The notes beneath the pieces were generated by a model. It had not been told where the DNA came from. It searched no databases and saw only the letters and a program-made list of their open reading frames with translations. This document shows, piece after piece, positions 45,995 to 53,925 of a DNA stretch of 64,000 nucleotides (position 1 is its first letter; every line of letters starts with the position of its first letter). The translations under genes and the position numbers were made by a program. The stretch comes from Allobosea sp. LC85 (GTDB lineage Bacteria; Pseudomonadota; Alphaproteobacteria; Rhizobiales; Beijerinckiaceae), in contig NZ_JPKG01000017.1 of NCBI RefSeq assembly GCF_000735605.1, forward strand, positions 124,001 through 188,000. Reading direction: 5' to 3'.

Positions 45995-46321
45995 ATGCTC
46001 CACCAGTTGCGCATCTACGAGATCTTCGAACGCAACAAGGCGGCTTTCCATGCGCGCTTCCGCGACCACGCGGCGCGCATCATGGCGCGCCACGGCTTCA
46101 AGATCGTGGCGATGTGGGAAACCAGGAGCGCAACGCGAACGGAATTCGCCTATATCCTTGCCTGGCCCGACGCCGAGACCAAGGCGGCGCGCTGGGCGAG
46201 CTTCATGGCCGACCCTGAATGGACCGAGATCAAGCGCGTCACCGCGATCGAGCACGGCGATCTCGTCGGCGCCATCGAGGATCGGCTGATGGTGCTGACC
46301 GACTACTCACCCAGGCTCTGA
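45995..46321 (+). CDS. NIPSNAP-family protein
   Basis: A 108-residue ferredoxin-like dimeric alpha-beta barrel protein. MLHQLRIYEI at the start, ARIMARHGFKIVAMWETRS, FAYILAWPDAETKAARWASF and DPEWTEIKRVT match the NIPSNAP pattern. It begins ten bases after carA and is presumably transcribed with it, though no functional link is known. Its stop is followed at once by the promoter of the tyrosine leader. Confidence 0.88.
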   Translation: MLHQLRIYEIFERNKAAFHARFRDHAARIMARHGFKIVAMWETRSATRTEFAYILAWPDAETKAARWASFMADPEWTEIKRVTAIEHGDLVGAIEDRLMVLTDYSPRL

Positions 46322-46322
46322 G

Positions 46323-46351
46323 TTGACAGACCGTCGGGCCCGCGGTTTAAG
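46323..46351 (+). promoter_or_regulatory. Sigma-70 promoter of the tyrosine leader/TyrA unit
   Basis: A consensus TTGACA (46323-46328), a 17-base spacer and TTTAAG (46346-46351). The expected start point, about seven bases on, falls at the A of the leader-peptide ATG (46358), which would make the transcript leaderless. Confidence 0.65.
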
Positions 46352-46357
46352 CGGCCC

Positions 46358-46408
46358 ATGACCAAGTCCTGCCTCCTCGCGCGGAACTATTACGCCCCGT
46401 CCTCATAA
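46358..46408 (+). CDS. Putative leader peptide with tandem Tyr codons (attenuator)
   Basis: A 16-codon frame, MTKSCLLARNYYAPSS and a TAA stop, lies between the carA-NIPSNAP unit and the prephenate-dehydrogenase-like gene. It has no ribosome site, but its ATG coincides with the predicted transcription start, as known for the trpL leader of Sinorhizobium meliloti. The consecutive Tyr codons (TAT TAC at 46388-46393) sit eleven and twelve codons in, at the place where regulatory codons lie in attenuator leaders, and tyrosine is the end product of the downstream enzyme. It is too short for routine gene calling. Not proven to be translated. Confidence 0.65.
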   Translation: MTKSCLLARNYYAPSS

Positions 46409-46451
46409 GGCGGTGGCATTCCCATGTTCAACCGCCGCGCTGGCGGTTGAA
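46409..46451 (+). promoter_or_regulatory. Alternative hairpins of the tyrosine attenuator
   Basis: TTCAACCGCC (46427-46436) pairs perfectly with GGCGGTTGAA (46442-46451), giving a 10-bp hairpin with loop GCGCT. GGCGGT just after the leader stop (46409-46414) can instead pair with ACCGCC (46431-46436), which excludes that hairpin. TGCCTCC in the leader (46370-46376) can cover GGTGGCA (46412-46418) with one mismatch. This is the 1:2, 2:3, 3:4 layout of transcription attenuators. The stem is not followed by a clear U-run, so termination could be weak or factor-dependent. Confidence 0.55.
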
Positions 46452-46495
46452 TTCAGGCAGTCACCCGGCATCGCGGCCTCCTCAGGAAAAACGCG

Positions 46496-47317
46496 ATGCA
46501 CCCCTCTCGCAAAACCGTCTCTTCGATCGGCATCATGGGCTTTGGCGCCTTTGGCCGTCTCATGGCGCGTCATCTCCAGCCACATTTTCCGCTCGTCGTC
46601 TGCGATCCGGGCCGCCCGCCCGCCGCCGACAGGTCGGGCAAGGGTCTCGTGCCATCGGATGTGAAGTCTGTCGGCGCCTGCGATGTCGTCATCCTCGCCG
46701 TGCCGGTCGATCGGATCTCGACCGCGATCGGGGCACTGCGGCCGCATCTGCGGGCGGGCACGCTGGTGCTCGATGTCGGTTCGGTCAAGATTGGCCCGGT
46801 ACGCGCCATGCAAGCCGAGTTGCCAGAAGACGTCGAGATTCTCGGCACTCACCCGCTGTTTGGCCCGCAAAGCGCACGTCACGGCCTCAAGGGGTTGAAG
46901 ATCGCGCTTTGCCCGGTCCGCGGGCGCAACGGCCCGCGCATCGCCGCCTTCCTGCGCAAGGTGCTCGGCTTGAAGGTGATCATGACCACGCCCGACGCGC
47001 ATGATCGCGAAACAGCCATGGTTCAGGGCCTGACGCATCTGATTGCCAAGATACTGGTGCGGATGGAGCCGCTGCCTCACCGCATGACGACAGCCAGCTT
47101 CGATCTTCTGATGCAGGCGACCGATATGGTCCGGCACGATGCGCCGAACGTCTTCATGGCAATCGAGCGCGCCAATCCACATGCCAGGGCTGTCCGGGAC
47201 AGGTTCTTTGCTCTCGCCGAGGAGATGCGGCAGTTGTTGGAAGACGATTACATCGCCCAGCCCGCACCTGCCCTGTCTCGGAAATCCGCAGCCGTGGCCA
47301 GTGCCCAGGCTTTGTAG
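46496..47317 (+). CDS. Prephenate/arogenate dehydrogenase (TyrA-like)
   Basis: A 273-residue NAD(P)-dependent dehydrogenase for tyrosine synthesis. The Rossmann loop is SIGIMGFGAFGRLMARHL, followed by VVILAVPVDRI, LVLDVGSVKI and the substrate-binding segment ILGTHPLFGPQSARHGLKGL. A helical C-terminal domain contains DRETAMVQGLTHLIAKIL. It is slightly shorter than bifunctional TyrA proteins and lacks chorismate mutase or ACT domains. AGGAAAAACG precedes the ATG. The attenuator-like leader upstream supports control by tyrosine. Prephenate versus arogenate preference cannot be told. Confidence 0.88.
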   Translation: MHPSRKTVSSIGIMGFGAFGRLMARHLQPHFPLVVCDPGRPPAADRSGKGLVPSDVKSVGACDVVILAVPVDRISTAIGALRPHLRAGTLVLDVGSVKIGPVRAMQAELPEDVEILGTHPLFGPQSARHGLKGLKIALCPVRGRNGPRIAAFLRKVLGLKVIMTTPDAHDRETAMVQGLTHLIAKILVRMEPLPHRMTTASFDLLMQATDMVRHDAPNVFMAIERANPHARAVRDRFFALAEEMRQLLEDDYIAQPAPALSRKSAAVASAQAL

Positions 47318-47409
47318 GTGAGCTTGAACAATCAGTTGCGCCCCATAGATGTCGCCGCATGCCGCCAGCACATTCTGAAGTGGAGCGGCGGCAGGACCGC
47401 AGGAAAACG

Positions 47410-47835
47410 ATGACCGACAACCCGCTTGCCAATCCAGGCATCGCCCATTCCGACCTTGACGAAGCAACGATCGGGCTTCTCGTCCGCGCATTCTACAGTC
47501 GGGCGCGACTGGATGACGTGATCGGACCGGTCTTCGAGGCTGCCGTTGATAATTGGGATGACCATATCGGCAAGATCAGCGACTTCTGGAGCAGCGTGAT
47601 GCTACGCACCGGCCGCTATGGCGGCCGGCCGATGCGGCCGCACCTCGTCCTGCCGCTGGAGGGCAAGCATTTCGACCGCTGGCTCGAACTCTTCGAGGCG
47701 ACAGCCCGCGAACTCTGCCCGCCTGCCATCGCCCAGGCCTTCATCACACGGGCGCGGCGGATCGCCGATAGCTTCGAGATGGCGCGGGCGTCGCAGCGCG
47801 GCGAAATCGCAGTGCCGCGCCATAGCGTGAGGTGA
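47410..47835 (+). CDS. Group III truncated haemoglobin
   Basis: A 141-residue globin of the TrHb3 class. FYSRARLDDVIGPVFEAAVD is the group III pattern after helix B, then WDDHIGKISDFWSSVMLRTG and the proximal His in LPLEGKHFDRWLELFEATA. Start ATG 47410 has AGGAAAA upstream; the longer frame from 47359 is not supported. Group III globins bind haem and probably act on oxygen or nitric oxide in microaerobic conditions (family knowledge). Stands alone. Confidence 0.92.
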   Translation: MTDNPLANPGIAHSDLDEATIGLLVRAFYSRARLDDVIGPVFEAAVDNWDDHIGKISDFWSSVMLRTGRYGGRPMRPHLVLPLEGKHFDRWLELFEATARELCPPAIAQAFITRARRIADSFEMARASQRGEIAVPRHSVR

Positions 47836-48048
47836 TCACAGCTGGCGGAGAGGCTTTGCCAGCGGATCCGCCGATGCGCTCTCCGTCTGTGCGGCGGCTC
47901 TTTTGCGGTCTGCCGCGGAAATGCGCCCAGCCCAAATAGCAACCCGCTCTTTTTGCATTGCTCCCATCTCAATATCCTACTATCCAATACAACTCACGGC
48001 TGAAACGCTAGCGGTTGCTGTCGTGAGAGAACGATCCGGAGCATTGCG

Positions 48049-48366
48049 ATGGAACGTAGAGGAAACGAACGCACGCGATCATGGGCACATCAAGTGCTGA
48101 TCGCTGTTGAAGGCGATGATTTCCTGTCCAGGCTTCACGCCATGGATGCGTGGCTTAGCCAGTGGGAAATTCCCTATCGTGCCGTATCCGTGCCGCGTGA
48201 CAACGGGGCGATCCGGATCTGTTTTGCCGACGAGCGATTCGCTCGCGCTTTTCATGTCAATCTGGGCGGGCTGCGCGTCCCTTCCGACGCTTTGGCCACG
48301 GAACTGGCCGCAGATCCCGCAAAGGATGATTTTTATCAGCTGGTCGAACGCAGGATAGCCAACTGA
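48049..48366 (+). CDS. Hypothetical protein, 105 residues
   Basis: A soluble acidic protein beginning MERRGNERTRSWAHQVLIAV with a beta-alpha pattern and a SVPRDNGAIRICFADERFAR middle. CCGGAGC lies eight bases before the ATG, supporting translation. No signal peptide, membrane helix or recognised motif. It is isolated between the globin and LysR genes; function unknown. Confidence 0.65.
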   Translation: MERRGNERTRSWAHQVLIAVEGDDFLSRLHAMDAWLSQWEIPYRAVSVPRDNGAIRICFADERFARAFHVNLGGLRVPSDALATELAADPAKDDFYQLVERRIAN

Positions 48367-48475
48367 ACCGAGCCTGGATTCGAGCCCGCATCAAGGGTGG
48401 GATGTGCCAAAGCAGGTGTAGGTCGAGACTGGATCTGCAACTGCGATCTTTGAGCGGAATGGACGCCCGAGCGCG

Positions 48476-49414
48476 CTAGGCTGCTTTCGCTTCCGTTTTC
48501 AGGAAGGCAGCCAGCCTTGCCGCAGGCAAGCTCGCCTCTTGTGCGATCCGCGTCGCCAGCGCGGCGGCTGCGGGGCGTGGCTGGCCGATGGGACGGTCGA
48601 GCCAGTAGGAGACCGGATTGAGCGCGGTGCGCGGATCAACGACCGCGATGCGTCCCGCCTCGATCTGCACTTGCGCCAGTGGTGGACGGGCGAGCGCCAC
48701 GCCGAGCCCACACGCAGCGGCATCAAGCACGAGATTGTAGTCCTCGAAACGTCGATCCTGTGGACGGGGCCGGTAGTCCAGCCCCTGTGCCGCGAACCAG
48801 GCCCGCCAGCCGGACGCGTCGGAATCATGGATCAGCGGCTGGTCAAGCAGCCGTGCGGGCTTACCGGCCCCTATATTCTGCGCAAGCTCTGGTGAAGCGA
48901 TCGGAAAACACCATTCCTCGAAAAGCTGGACCGAAATCCGCCCCGGCGCCCCGCCGCGCCCACAGCGAATGGCGAGGTCGATGCCCTCACTCTCCAGATC
49001 AACCCGGCGATGGTCGATCTGAAGCACGATGCGCAAATCCGGCTCGCCGCTCTCGAGCCGTTTCATGCGGGGCATCAGCCACAGGCTGCACACCGACGGA
49101 ATCGCGCTGAAGCGTACGACCGCTGCGCCGCGAGGCTCTGTCCAGCGATCCGATGTGTCCGCGATCAGCGCGAAAGCCTCCTGCGTGCGCTGCATCAGCC
49201 GCTGGCCCTCGGGCGTCAGCGCGACACCGCGCGCCTGCCGGGCGAAGAGCCGGGTGCCGAGCCAATGCTCAAGCTTGGCCACCTGCCGGCTGATCGCGCC
49301 ATGGGTCAGGTTCAGCGTGTCGGCAGCGGCCGAGAAGCTCCCCGAGCGGGCCGCGGCCTCGAAGGCGCGCAGGGTGTCGAGCGGGGGCAATCCGGAGCTG
49401 TGATCCATACTCAC
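48476..49414 (-). CDS. LysR-family regulator (GcvA-like)
   Basis: A 312-residue LysR regulator. The HTH reads LRAFEAAARSGSFSAAADTL then LNLTHGAISRQVAKLEHWLG; LTPEGQRLMQ closes the DNA-binding part. The effector domain follows, with GIDLAIRCGRGGAPG and RFEDYNLVLDAAACGLGVAL typical of the GcvA/AmpR group. GTG 49414 or ATG 49408 may be the start. It is divergent from an EamA exporter with an 82-base shared upstream region, so it probably controls that gene. Confidence 0.9.
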   Translation of the reverse strand: MSMDHSSGLPPLDTLRAFEAAARSGSFSAAADTLNLTHGAISRQVAKLEHWLGTRLFARQARGVALTPEGQRLMQRTQEAFALIADTSDRWTEPRGAAVVRFSAIPSVCSLWLMPRMKRLESGEPDLRIVLQIDHRRVDLESEGIDLAIRCGRGGAPGRISVQLFEEWCFPIASPELAQNIGAGKPARLLDQPLIHDSDASGWRAWFAAQGLDYRPRPQDRRFEDYNLVLDAAACGLGVALARPPLAQVQIEAGRIAVVDPRTALNPVSYWLDRPIGQPRPAAAALATRIAQEASLPAARLAAFLKTEAKAA

Positions 49415-49496
49415 AGATCATGCTCGAATTACTCGTTTGTCAATCAGCTCGCACGGGTATCTATCACCTGTCGACCCCTGACCGCCGAGGCTCGAC

Positions 49497-50390
49497 ATGA
49501 ACTCGCTCAATCCTGCCGTCTCCACGCCACGCAGCCTCGATCCGGCCACCGTCGCCGTCGTCGCCTTTACCGTTATCGCCTGGGCCTCCGCCTTCCCTGC
49601 AATCAGGGCCGGGCTCACGGCACTAGGGCCGATCGAGCTCGGCGCCGCTCGCTTCGCCATCGCGGCCGTCCCAAGCGCGATCTTCCTCGCCATCATGCGC
49701 CCGGCCCTGCCCGGTTGGTCCGATGGCTGGCGCTTCCTCATTGGCGGCTTGGTCCATGTCGCGCTCTACACGACCCTGCTGAACTTCGGCGAGAAGACCG
49801 TCTCGGCCGGCGCCGCGAGCTTCATCATCAACGTCAATCCGATCATCACGGCCGGGTTGGCGATGATGATCCTCGGCGAACGCTTCGGACCCCTCGCCTG
49901 GCTCGGCACCGCGATCTCCTTCGCCGGCATTGGCCTGATCGCATTGGGCGAAGGCCAGGGCATCGAGCTCAGCACCGGCGTCCTCTTCATCCTTGGTGCG
50001 GCGCTCTGCCAATCGGTCACCGCCATCGTTCAGAAGCCGCTCTTCGCCCGCCACAAGGCGCTCACCGTCTCGGCCTGGAACATGGTCGTGGGCGCGCTGG
50101 CCCTTTCCCCCTTCCTCCTCAACGCCGTCATCCAATCGGCCTCTGCGTCGAGCGAGGCTCTCTTCGCGGTCATCTATCTCGGGATCGTGCCAAGCCTGCT
50201 CGCCTATGCGACCTGGACGATGATGCTCGCGCGACTGCCTGCGGGCCGCGCCTCGAACTTCATGTATTGCGTGCCACCGGTCGCGACTTTGATGGGCTTT
50301 CTCTGGCTCGGCGAGGCTCCGACCGCGCTCGGCATCCTCGGTGGGGTCATGGCGCTGGGCGGTGTCGTGATCGTCAATCTGAAGCGCTGA
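49497..50390 (+). CDS. EamA/DMT-family transporter
   Basis: A 297-residue exporter with ten predicted helices in two EamA repeats. The first begins VVAFTVIAWASAFPAIRAGL and includes GAASFIINVNPIITAGLAMM then LGERFGPLAWLGTAISFAG. The second has YCVPPVATLMGFLWLGEAPT. It is transcribed away from a LysR regulator, the usual partnership for metabolite efflux pumps. Substrate unknown. Confidence 0.9.
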   Translation: MNSLNPAVSTPRSLDPATVAVVAFTVIAWASAFPAIRAGLTALGPIELGAARFAIAAVPSAIFLAIMRPALPGWSDGWRFLIGGLVHVALYTTLLNFGEKTVSAGAASFIINVNPIITAGLAMMILGERFGPLAWLGTAISFAGIGLIALGEGQGIELSTGVLFILGAALCQSVTAIVQKPLFARHKALTVSAWNMVVGALALSPFLLNAVIQSASASSEALFAVIYLGIVPSLLAYATWTMMLARLPAGRASNFMYCVPPVATLMGFLWLGEAPTALGILGGVMALGGVVIVNLKR

Positions 50391-50458
50391 GAGCCGCCTG
50401 CTTTCCCTTCCAGCCCCTCGCTGCAATACTGCTCCTCGCCTGACCAGCGAGGATGCGT

Positions 50459-51025
50459 ATGACCAGCGATCAGCCCGGTGTCGTTCAATCATCTCCGCCG
50501 GCCGCTGGAGTTCGCGTACGACCATTGGTGGAGGAAGACTGGGTCGCGTTCCGCGCACTGCGCTTGGTTGCGCTTTCCGACACACCGGAAGCCTTCGGCG
50601 CGAGCCACGCCGAAGAGGCCGCCCAGCCGGACACATTCTTCCGCTCAAGCCTCTCGGCCGAGGAGCCCAACAGGGTCTTCGGAGCCTTCTCCGATAGCGG
50701 TGATCTCGTCGGGATCGCAGGCTTCCGCGCGACGTTCTCCGCCAAGTCGCGCCACAAGGGTGTGCTCTGGGGCGTTTATGTCGTGGCCGGCTGGCGCGGG
50801 GACGGCGTCGGGCGCGCCCTCGTCGGAGCTGTCATCGCGCATGCCGCCCGGCACGTCCTGGTGCTTCAGGCCCGCGTCGTGACGACGAACCGCGCCGCAC
50901 ACTCGCTCTACGCCCGGTTCGGCTTCGCCCCTTATGGCATCGAGTCCAAGGCGCTCTACGTCAACGGCCAGTTCTATGACGAAGCCCTTCTGGCGCTGGA
51001 TTTCACGCAAGCGACCGACGCCTGA
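50459..51025 (+). CDS. GNAT-family N-acetyltransferase
   Basis: A 188-residue GNAT protein. VRPLVEEDWVAFRALRLVAL starts the fold, GVLWGVYVVAGWRGDGVGRA contains the acetyl-CoA-binding V-x-x-x-x-R-x-x-G-x-G/A motif, and ARFGFAPYGIESKALYVNGQ closes it. ATG 50459 is preferred over 50453 because GAGG is then nine bases upstream. Small-molecule or protein target unknown. Confidence 0.87.
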   Translation: MTSDQPGVVQSSPPAAGVRVRPLVEEDWVAFRALRLVALSDTPEAFGASHAEEAAQPDTFFRSSLSAEEPNRVFGAFSDSGDLVGIAGFRATFSAKSRHKGVLWGVYVVAGWRGDGVGRALVGAVIAHAARHVLVLQARVVTTNRAAHSLYARFGFAPYGIESKALYVNGQFYDEALLALDFTQATDA

Positions 51026-51081
51026 GGCGACAGTCCAACAAGCGCCAGCCCAGGCCCGATACGCGTTCACCCCGGCCAGAG

Positions 51082-51098
51082 CCCGGCGAAAAGCCGGG
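51082..51098. terminator. Hairpin between convergent GNAT and Cfa genes
   Basis: CCCGGC and GCCGGG with an AT-rich loop form a short stem in the 147-base gap between convergent genes. The surrounding sequence (CCGGGATCC) resembles a dispersed repeat common in alphaproteobacteria. Weak evidence for termination. Confidence 0.35.
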
Positions 51099-51172
51099 AT
51101 CCACGCCTGAGTGCGGGCACGAGATGGTCCGGCCTGCACCCAGGGGGCCCGTGGGATGGGATTTTGCCCACC

Positions 51173-52429
51173 TCAGAAGCCTTGCGCCTCCAGAGCCCTC
51201 TCATTCTCGGTGATGTAGTCGCGGATCACCGGCACGGCGCTTTTGTGCGGGCCGAGCAGGAGCTGGAAGACCATGTCCCCCCCGATATCGAACGAAATCT
51301 CGCAGGCAGAGAGGTAAAACTCCCACATCCGCGCGAAACGCTCGCCCATCATGCCGACAACCTCCTCGCGCTTGGCAAGGAACCGCTCGCGCCAGGCAGC
51401 CAGTGTCCAGTGGTAATGCCGGCGCCAGAACTCGCAATCCGACGACCACAGACCCGTCTGCTCGACCGCAGCGAACACCTCCGACATCGCCGGGGCATAT
51501 CCGCCGGGGAAGATGTACTTGTCGAAGAACGGTCCCGTGAAGCCCGGAGGGCCGACCCGGCCGATGCAGTGCACCAGCGCAATCCCGTCAGGCGTCAGCA
51601 GATCGCGGATCTTCTCGAAATATTCGAGGTAATGCGCAACGCCGACATGCTCCATCATGCCGACCGAGACGACGCGATCGAAGCTGCCCGTCAGTTCGCG
51701 ATAATCCTTGTTGACGAAGGTGACGCTGCCGCCGACCCCCGCCGCTTCCGCCCGCTTCTGCGCCGCCGCCATCTGGTCCGGCGAGACATTCAGCCCGGTC
51801 ACCTTGGCGCCACAGGCCTGGGCGAGATAGATCGCGAGCTCGCCCCAGCCCGAGCCGATATCAAGAACCGTCATGCCGGGTTCGATCTTCAGCTTGGCTG
51901 CGATATGGCGGAGCTTTGCCTTCTGCGCGGCTTCGAGCCCGACCTCTGGACTGTGCCAATAGGCACAGGAATAGGTCATCGTCTCGTCGAGCCAGAGCCG
52001 GTAGAAATCGGTCGGGATATCGTAGTGGTGCTTGACCTTCTTGCCGGCCACGCCGAGCGGATTGTGCATCCGGAAGCGCCGGATGCGGAAGCGGATGTTG
52101 CGGATCGCCCTTTGCAACGGATGCTTGCGCATTTCCTTGCGCTGCAGCCAGAACAGGCTGAGCAGGTCGTGGATGGTCGAGCCGTCCTCGAAATTCACCC
52201 GCCCGTCCATGTAGCCTTCGGCCAGGGCCAGTTCGGGATTCAGAAAGATCTCGCGCTCGATCTTGTCGTCCGAGAACCGCACGGTGACAGCCGGCGCCGT
52301 CTTGTTCTGACCGGCGAACAGGATCGGCCCAGAGCCCGGTCCGAAGACATGGCGCTTGTTGTCCGGGGTGATCACCGTCAGGCGTCCTTGCCTGACGAAG
52401 CGTTTCAGAAGTCGCGGCAACAGCAGCAT
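51173..52429 (-). CDS. cfa: Cyclopropane-fatty-acyl-phospholipid synthase family methyltransferase
   Basis: A 418-residue enzyme that methylenates unsaturated acyl chains of membrane lipids using SAM. Typical features are KVKHHYDIPTDFYRLWLDET, TYSCAYWHSPEVGLEAAQKA, the SAM-binding VLDIGSGWGELAIYLAQACG, VSVGMMEHVG and FDKYIFPGGYAPAMSEV. ATG 52429 has GGGAGG nine bases upstream; the extra 35 residues of the longer frame are not in the family. It is divergent from a second SAM methyltransferase, with about 200 bases between their starts. Confidence 0.93.
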   Translation of the reverse strand: MLLLPRLLKRFVRQGRLTVITPDNKRHVFGPGSGPILFAGQNKTAPAVTVRFSDDKIEREIFLNPELALAEGYMDGRVNFEDGSTIHDLLSLFWLQRKEMRKHPLQRAIRNIRFRIRRFRMHNPLGVAGKKVKHHYDIPTDFYRLWLDETMTYSCAYWHSPEVGLEAAQKAKLRHIAAKLKIEPGMTVLDIGSGWGELAIYLAQACGAKVTGLNVSPDQMAAAQKRAEAAGVGGSVTFVNKDYRELTGSFDRVVSVGMMEHVGVAHYLEYFEKIRDLLTPDGIALVHCIGRVGPPGFTGPFFDKYIFPGGYAPAMSEVFAAVEQTGLWSSDCEFWRRHYHWTLAAWRERFLAKREEVVGMMGERFARMWEFYLSACEISFDIGGDMVFQLLLGPHKSAVPVIRDYITENERALEAQGF

Positions 52430-52626
52430 GCAAGCCTCCCAGCCTTGTCGCGACCTTAGGTCGAGCCGTCGGCGGAGGGAAATGCCGAGCCGGCAGAAGA
52501 ACGCGGAACTGGCGAGGTGTTGCGCAAACTCCATATCGGCGGTTGCCGATACCCGCGGCGACAGCGTAGTCCTGAGGCCGAAACGGGCACGCGGGTGTCC
52601 GTCACTGAGCGGATGACGGCGAGACG

Positions 52627-53319
52627 ATGTCCTGGCGCGATTTCTGGAACAGCGAGCACGCGATCTATGTCCCCCCCCGCCACAAGCTGCTGCATTATCG
52701 CCAGATCGCGACCGATCTGATTCGCCATATCCCCTCGCCCGAGGCGGTTGTGCTGGATCACGGTTGTGGCGAAGCCCTGGCCGCCGATCGCGTCGCCGCA
52801 GCCTGCACCAGGCTCTATCTCTGCGAGGCGGCCCCGAGCGTGCGCGAAAAGCTGCGCACGACGTTCGGCGCGATCCGGGCGATCACCGTCGTCTCGCCGG
52901 AGGAGGTCGAGGCGCTTGACGACGGCACGCTCGATCTCGTCGTCGCCAACTCGCTGATCCAGTATCTCAGCCGCGAGGAACTGGCGCAGTTGCTCCTGCT
53001 CTGGCGGCGCAAGCTGAAGCCCGGCGGGCAACTCGTCATCGCCGACGTGATTCCCCCCGATGTCAGTGCGCTGACCGACGCCACGCAACTGCTCTCCTTC
53101 GCCTGGCGCGGCGGCTTCCTGATCGCAGCGCTCGGCGGGCTCGTGCGCACCGCTTTCTCCGACTATCGGAAGCTGCGCGCCGAGTACGGGCTCTCGACCT
53201 ATAGCGATGCCGCCATCGTCACTCTGATCCGAGAGGGCGGGTTCGACGAGATCGAGCGCCAGCCGAACTTCGGCCACAACCCGCACCGCATGACCTTCCG
53301 CGCCCGCAATCCGGGCTGA
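52627..53319 (+). CDS. Class I SAM-dependent methyltransferase
   Basis: A 230-residue methyltransferase. Motif I is VVLDHGCGEALAADRVAAAC, motif II is in DGTLDLVVANSLIQYLS, and motif III is RRKLKPGGQLVIADVIPP. The C-terminal part (LSFAWRGGFLIAALGGLVRT) is hydrophobic and may contact lipid or membrane. Divergent from cfa and convergent with the GtrA gene, nine bases apart; lipid or small-molecule methylation is possible but unproven. Confidence 0.87.
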   Translation: MSWRDFWNSEHAIYVPPRHKLLHYRQIATDLIRHIPSPEAVVLDHGCGEALAADRVAAACTRLYLCEAAPSVREKLRTTFGAIRAITVVSPEEVEALDDGTLDLVVANSLIQYLSREELAQLLLLWRRKLKPGGQLVIADVIPPDVSALTDATQLLSFAWRGGFLIAALGGLVRTAFSDYRKLRAEYGLSTYSDAAIVTLIREGGFDEIERQPNFGHNPHRMTFRARNPG

Positions 53320-53328
53320 GCCGCCAAT

Positions 53329-53736
53329 CTAGACGCCTTCGCGATCCGCGAAGGAGAAGAATTTGTGGCCGAGGAAGGAGAACACCATCACGATCAGCGT
53401 GGTGACGATCTGCATCGGCAGATAGGGTAGACCGGCCCGCGCCACGAAAAGATGCATCAGGATGCCGGTCAGCACGAAGCCGCCTGCCGCAATCAGCGCA
53501 AAGCGCCAGGTCGCCTGGGCATGACTGTGCGTGGCGTCAAAGGTCAGCCAGCGGTTCAGCGCATAGGATACGACCGCGCCGAGCGTGAATCCGGCAAGCG
53601 TAGCCGGCACCGGGGCGACCCCGCCAAGCTCGACCAGGCCGATCAGCAGCGCGTAATGCGCCACCGCCGTCACGCCACCGGAGAAGACATAGGCCACGAT
53701 CTGGCGCGACTGGCGGGGAAGGCGGGAGAGAGGCAT
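53329..53736 (-). CDS. GtrA-family membrane protein
   Basis: A 135-residue protein with four helices in the GtrA pattern: QIVAYVFSGGVTAVAHYALL, GFTLGAVVSYALNRWLTFDA, WRFALIAAGGFVLTGILMHL and TLIVMVFSFLGHKFFSF. GtrA proteins are thought to flip or position undecaprenyl-linked sugars in polysaccharide or O-antigen modification. No glycosyltransferase is adjacent, so the partner is elsewhere. Confidence 0.9.
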   Translation of the reverse strand: MPLSRLPRQSRQIVAYVFSGGVTAVAHYALLIGLVELGGVAPVPATLAGFTLGAVVSYALNRWLTFDATHSHAQATWRFALIAAGGFVLTGILMHLFVARAGLPYLPMQIVTTLIVMVFSFLGHKFFSFADREGV

Positions 53737-53748
53737 CTCCGCCCTCTA

Positions 53749-53786
53749 CAGCATTTTCGTGTTGGCCAGTACCGGCTCGCCTGAAG
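53749..53786. repeat. Degenerate copy C of the palindromic element
   Basis: ACAGCATTTTCG is identical to the left part of copy A, followed by a diverged core CCAGTACCGGCTCGCCTGAA. The right arm (AAAATGC) is lost, so no stem can form. It lies just upstream of the GtrA start. Confidence 0.5.
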
Positions 53787-53925
53787 GTCTGCACAAGCCC
53801 CGCATGGCACACCAGATCAACGCACTTCGGACAAGGCCCAAGGCGGCGCAGATTCGGAAACCATCAGAGTGCGGTCTGCCGTGATGGCTTCCGGAAATCC
53901 GTCCGGAGTGACGTCGCGCCGTTCC

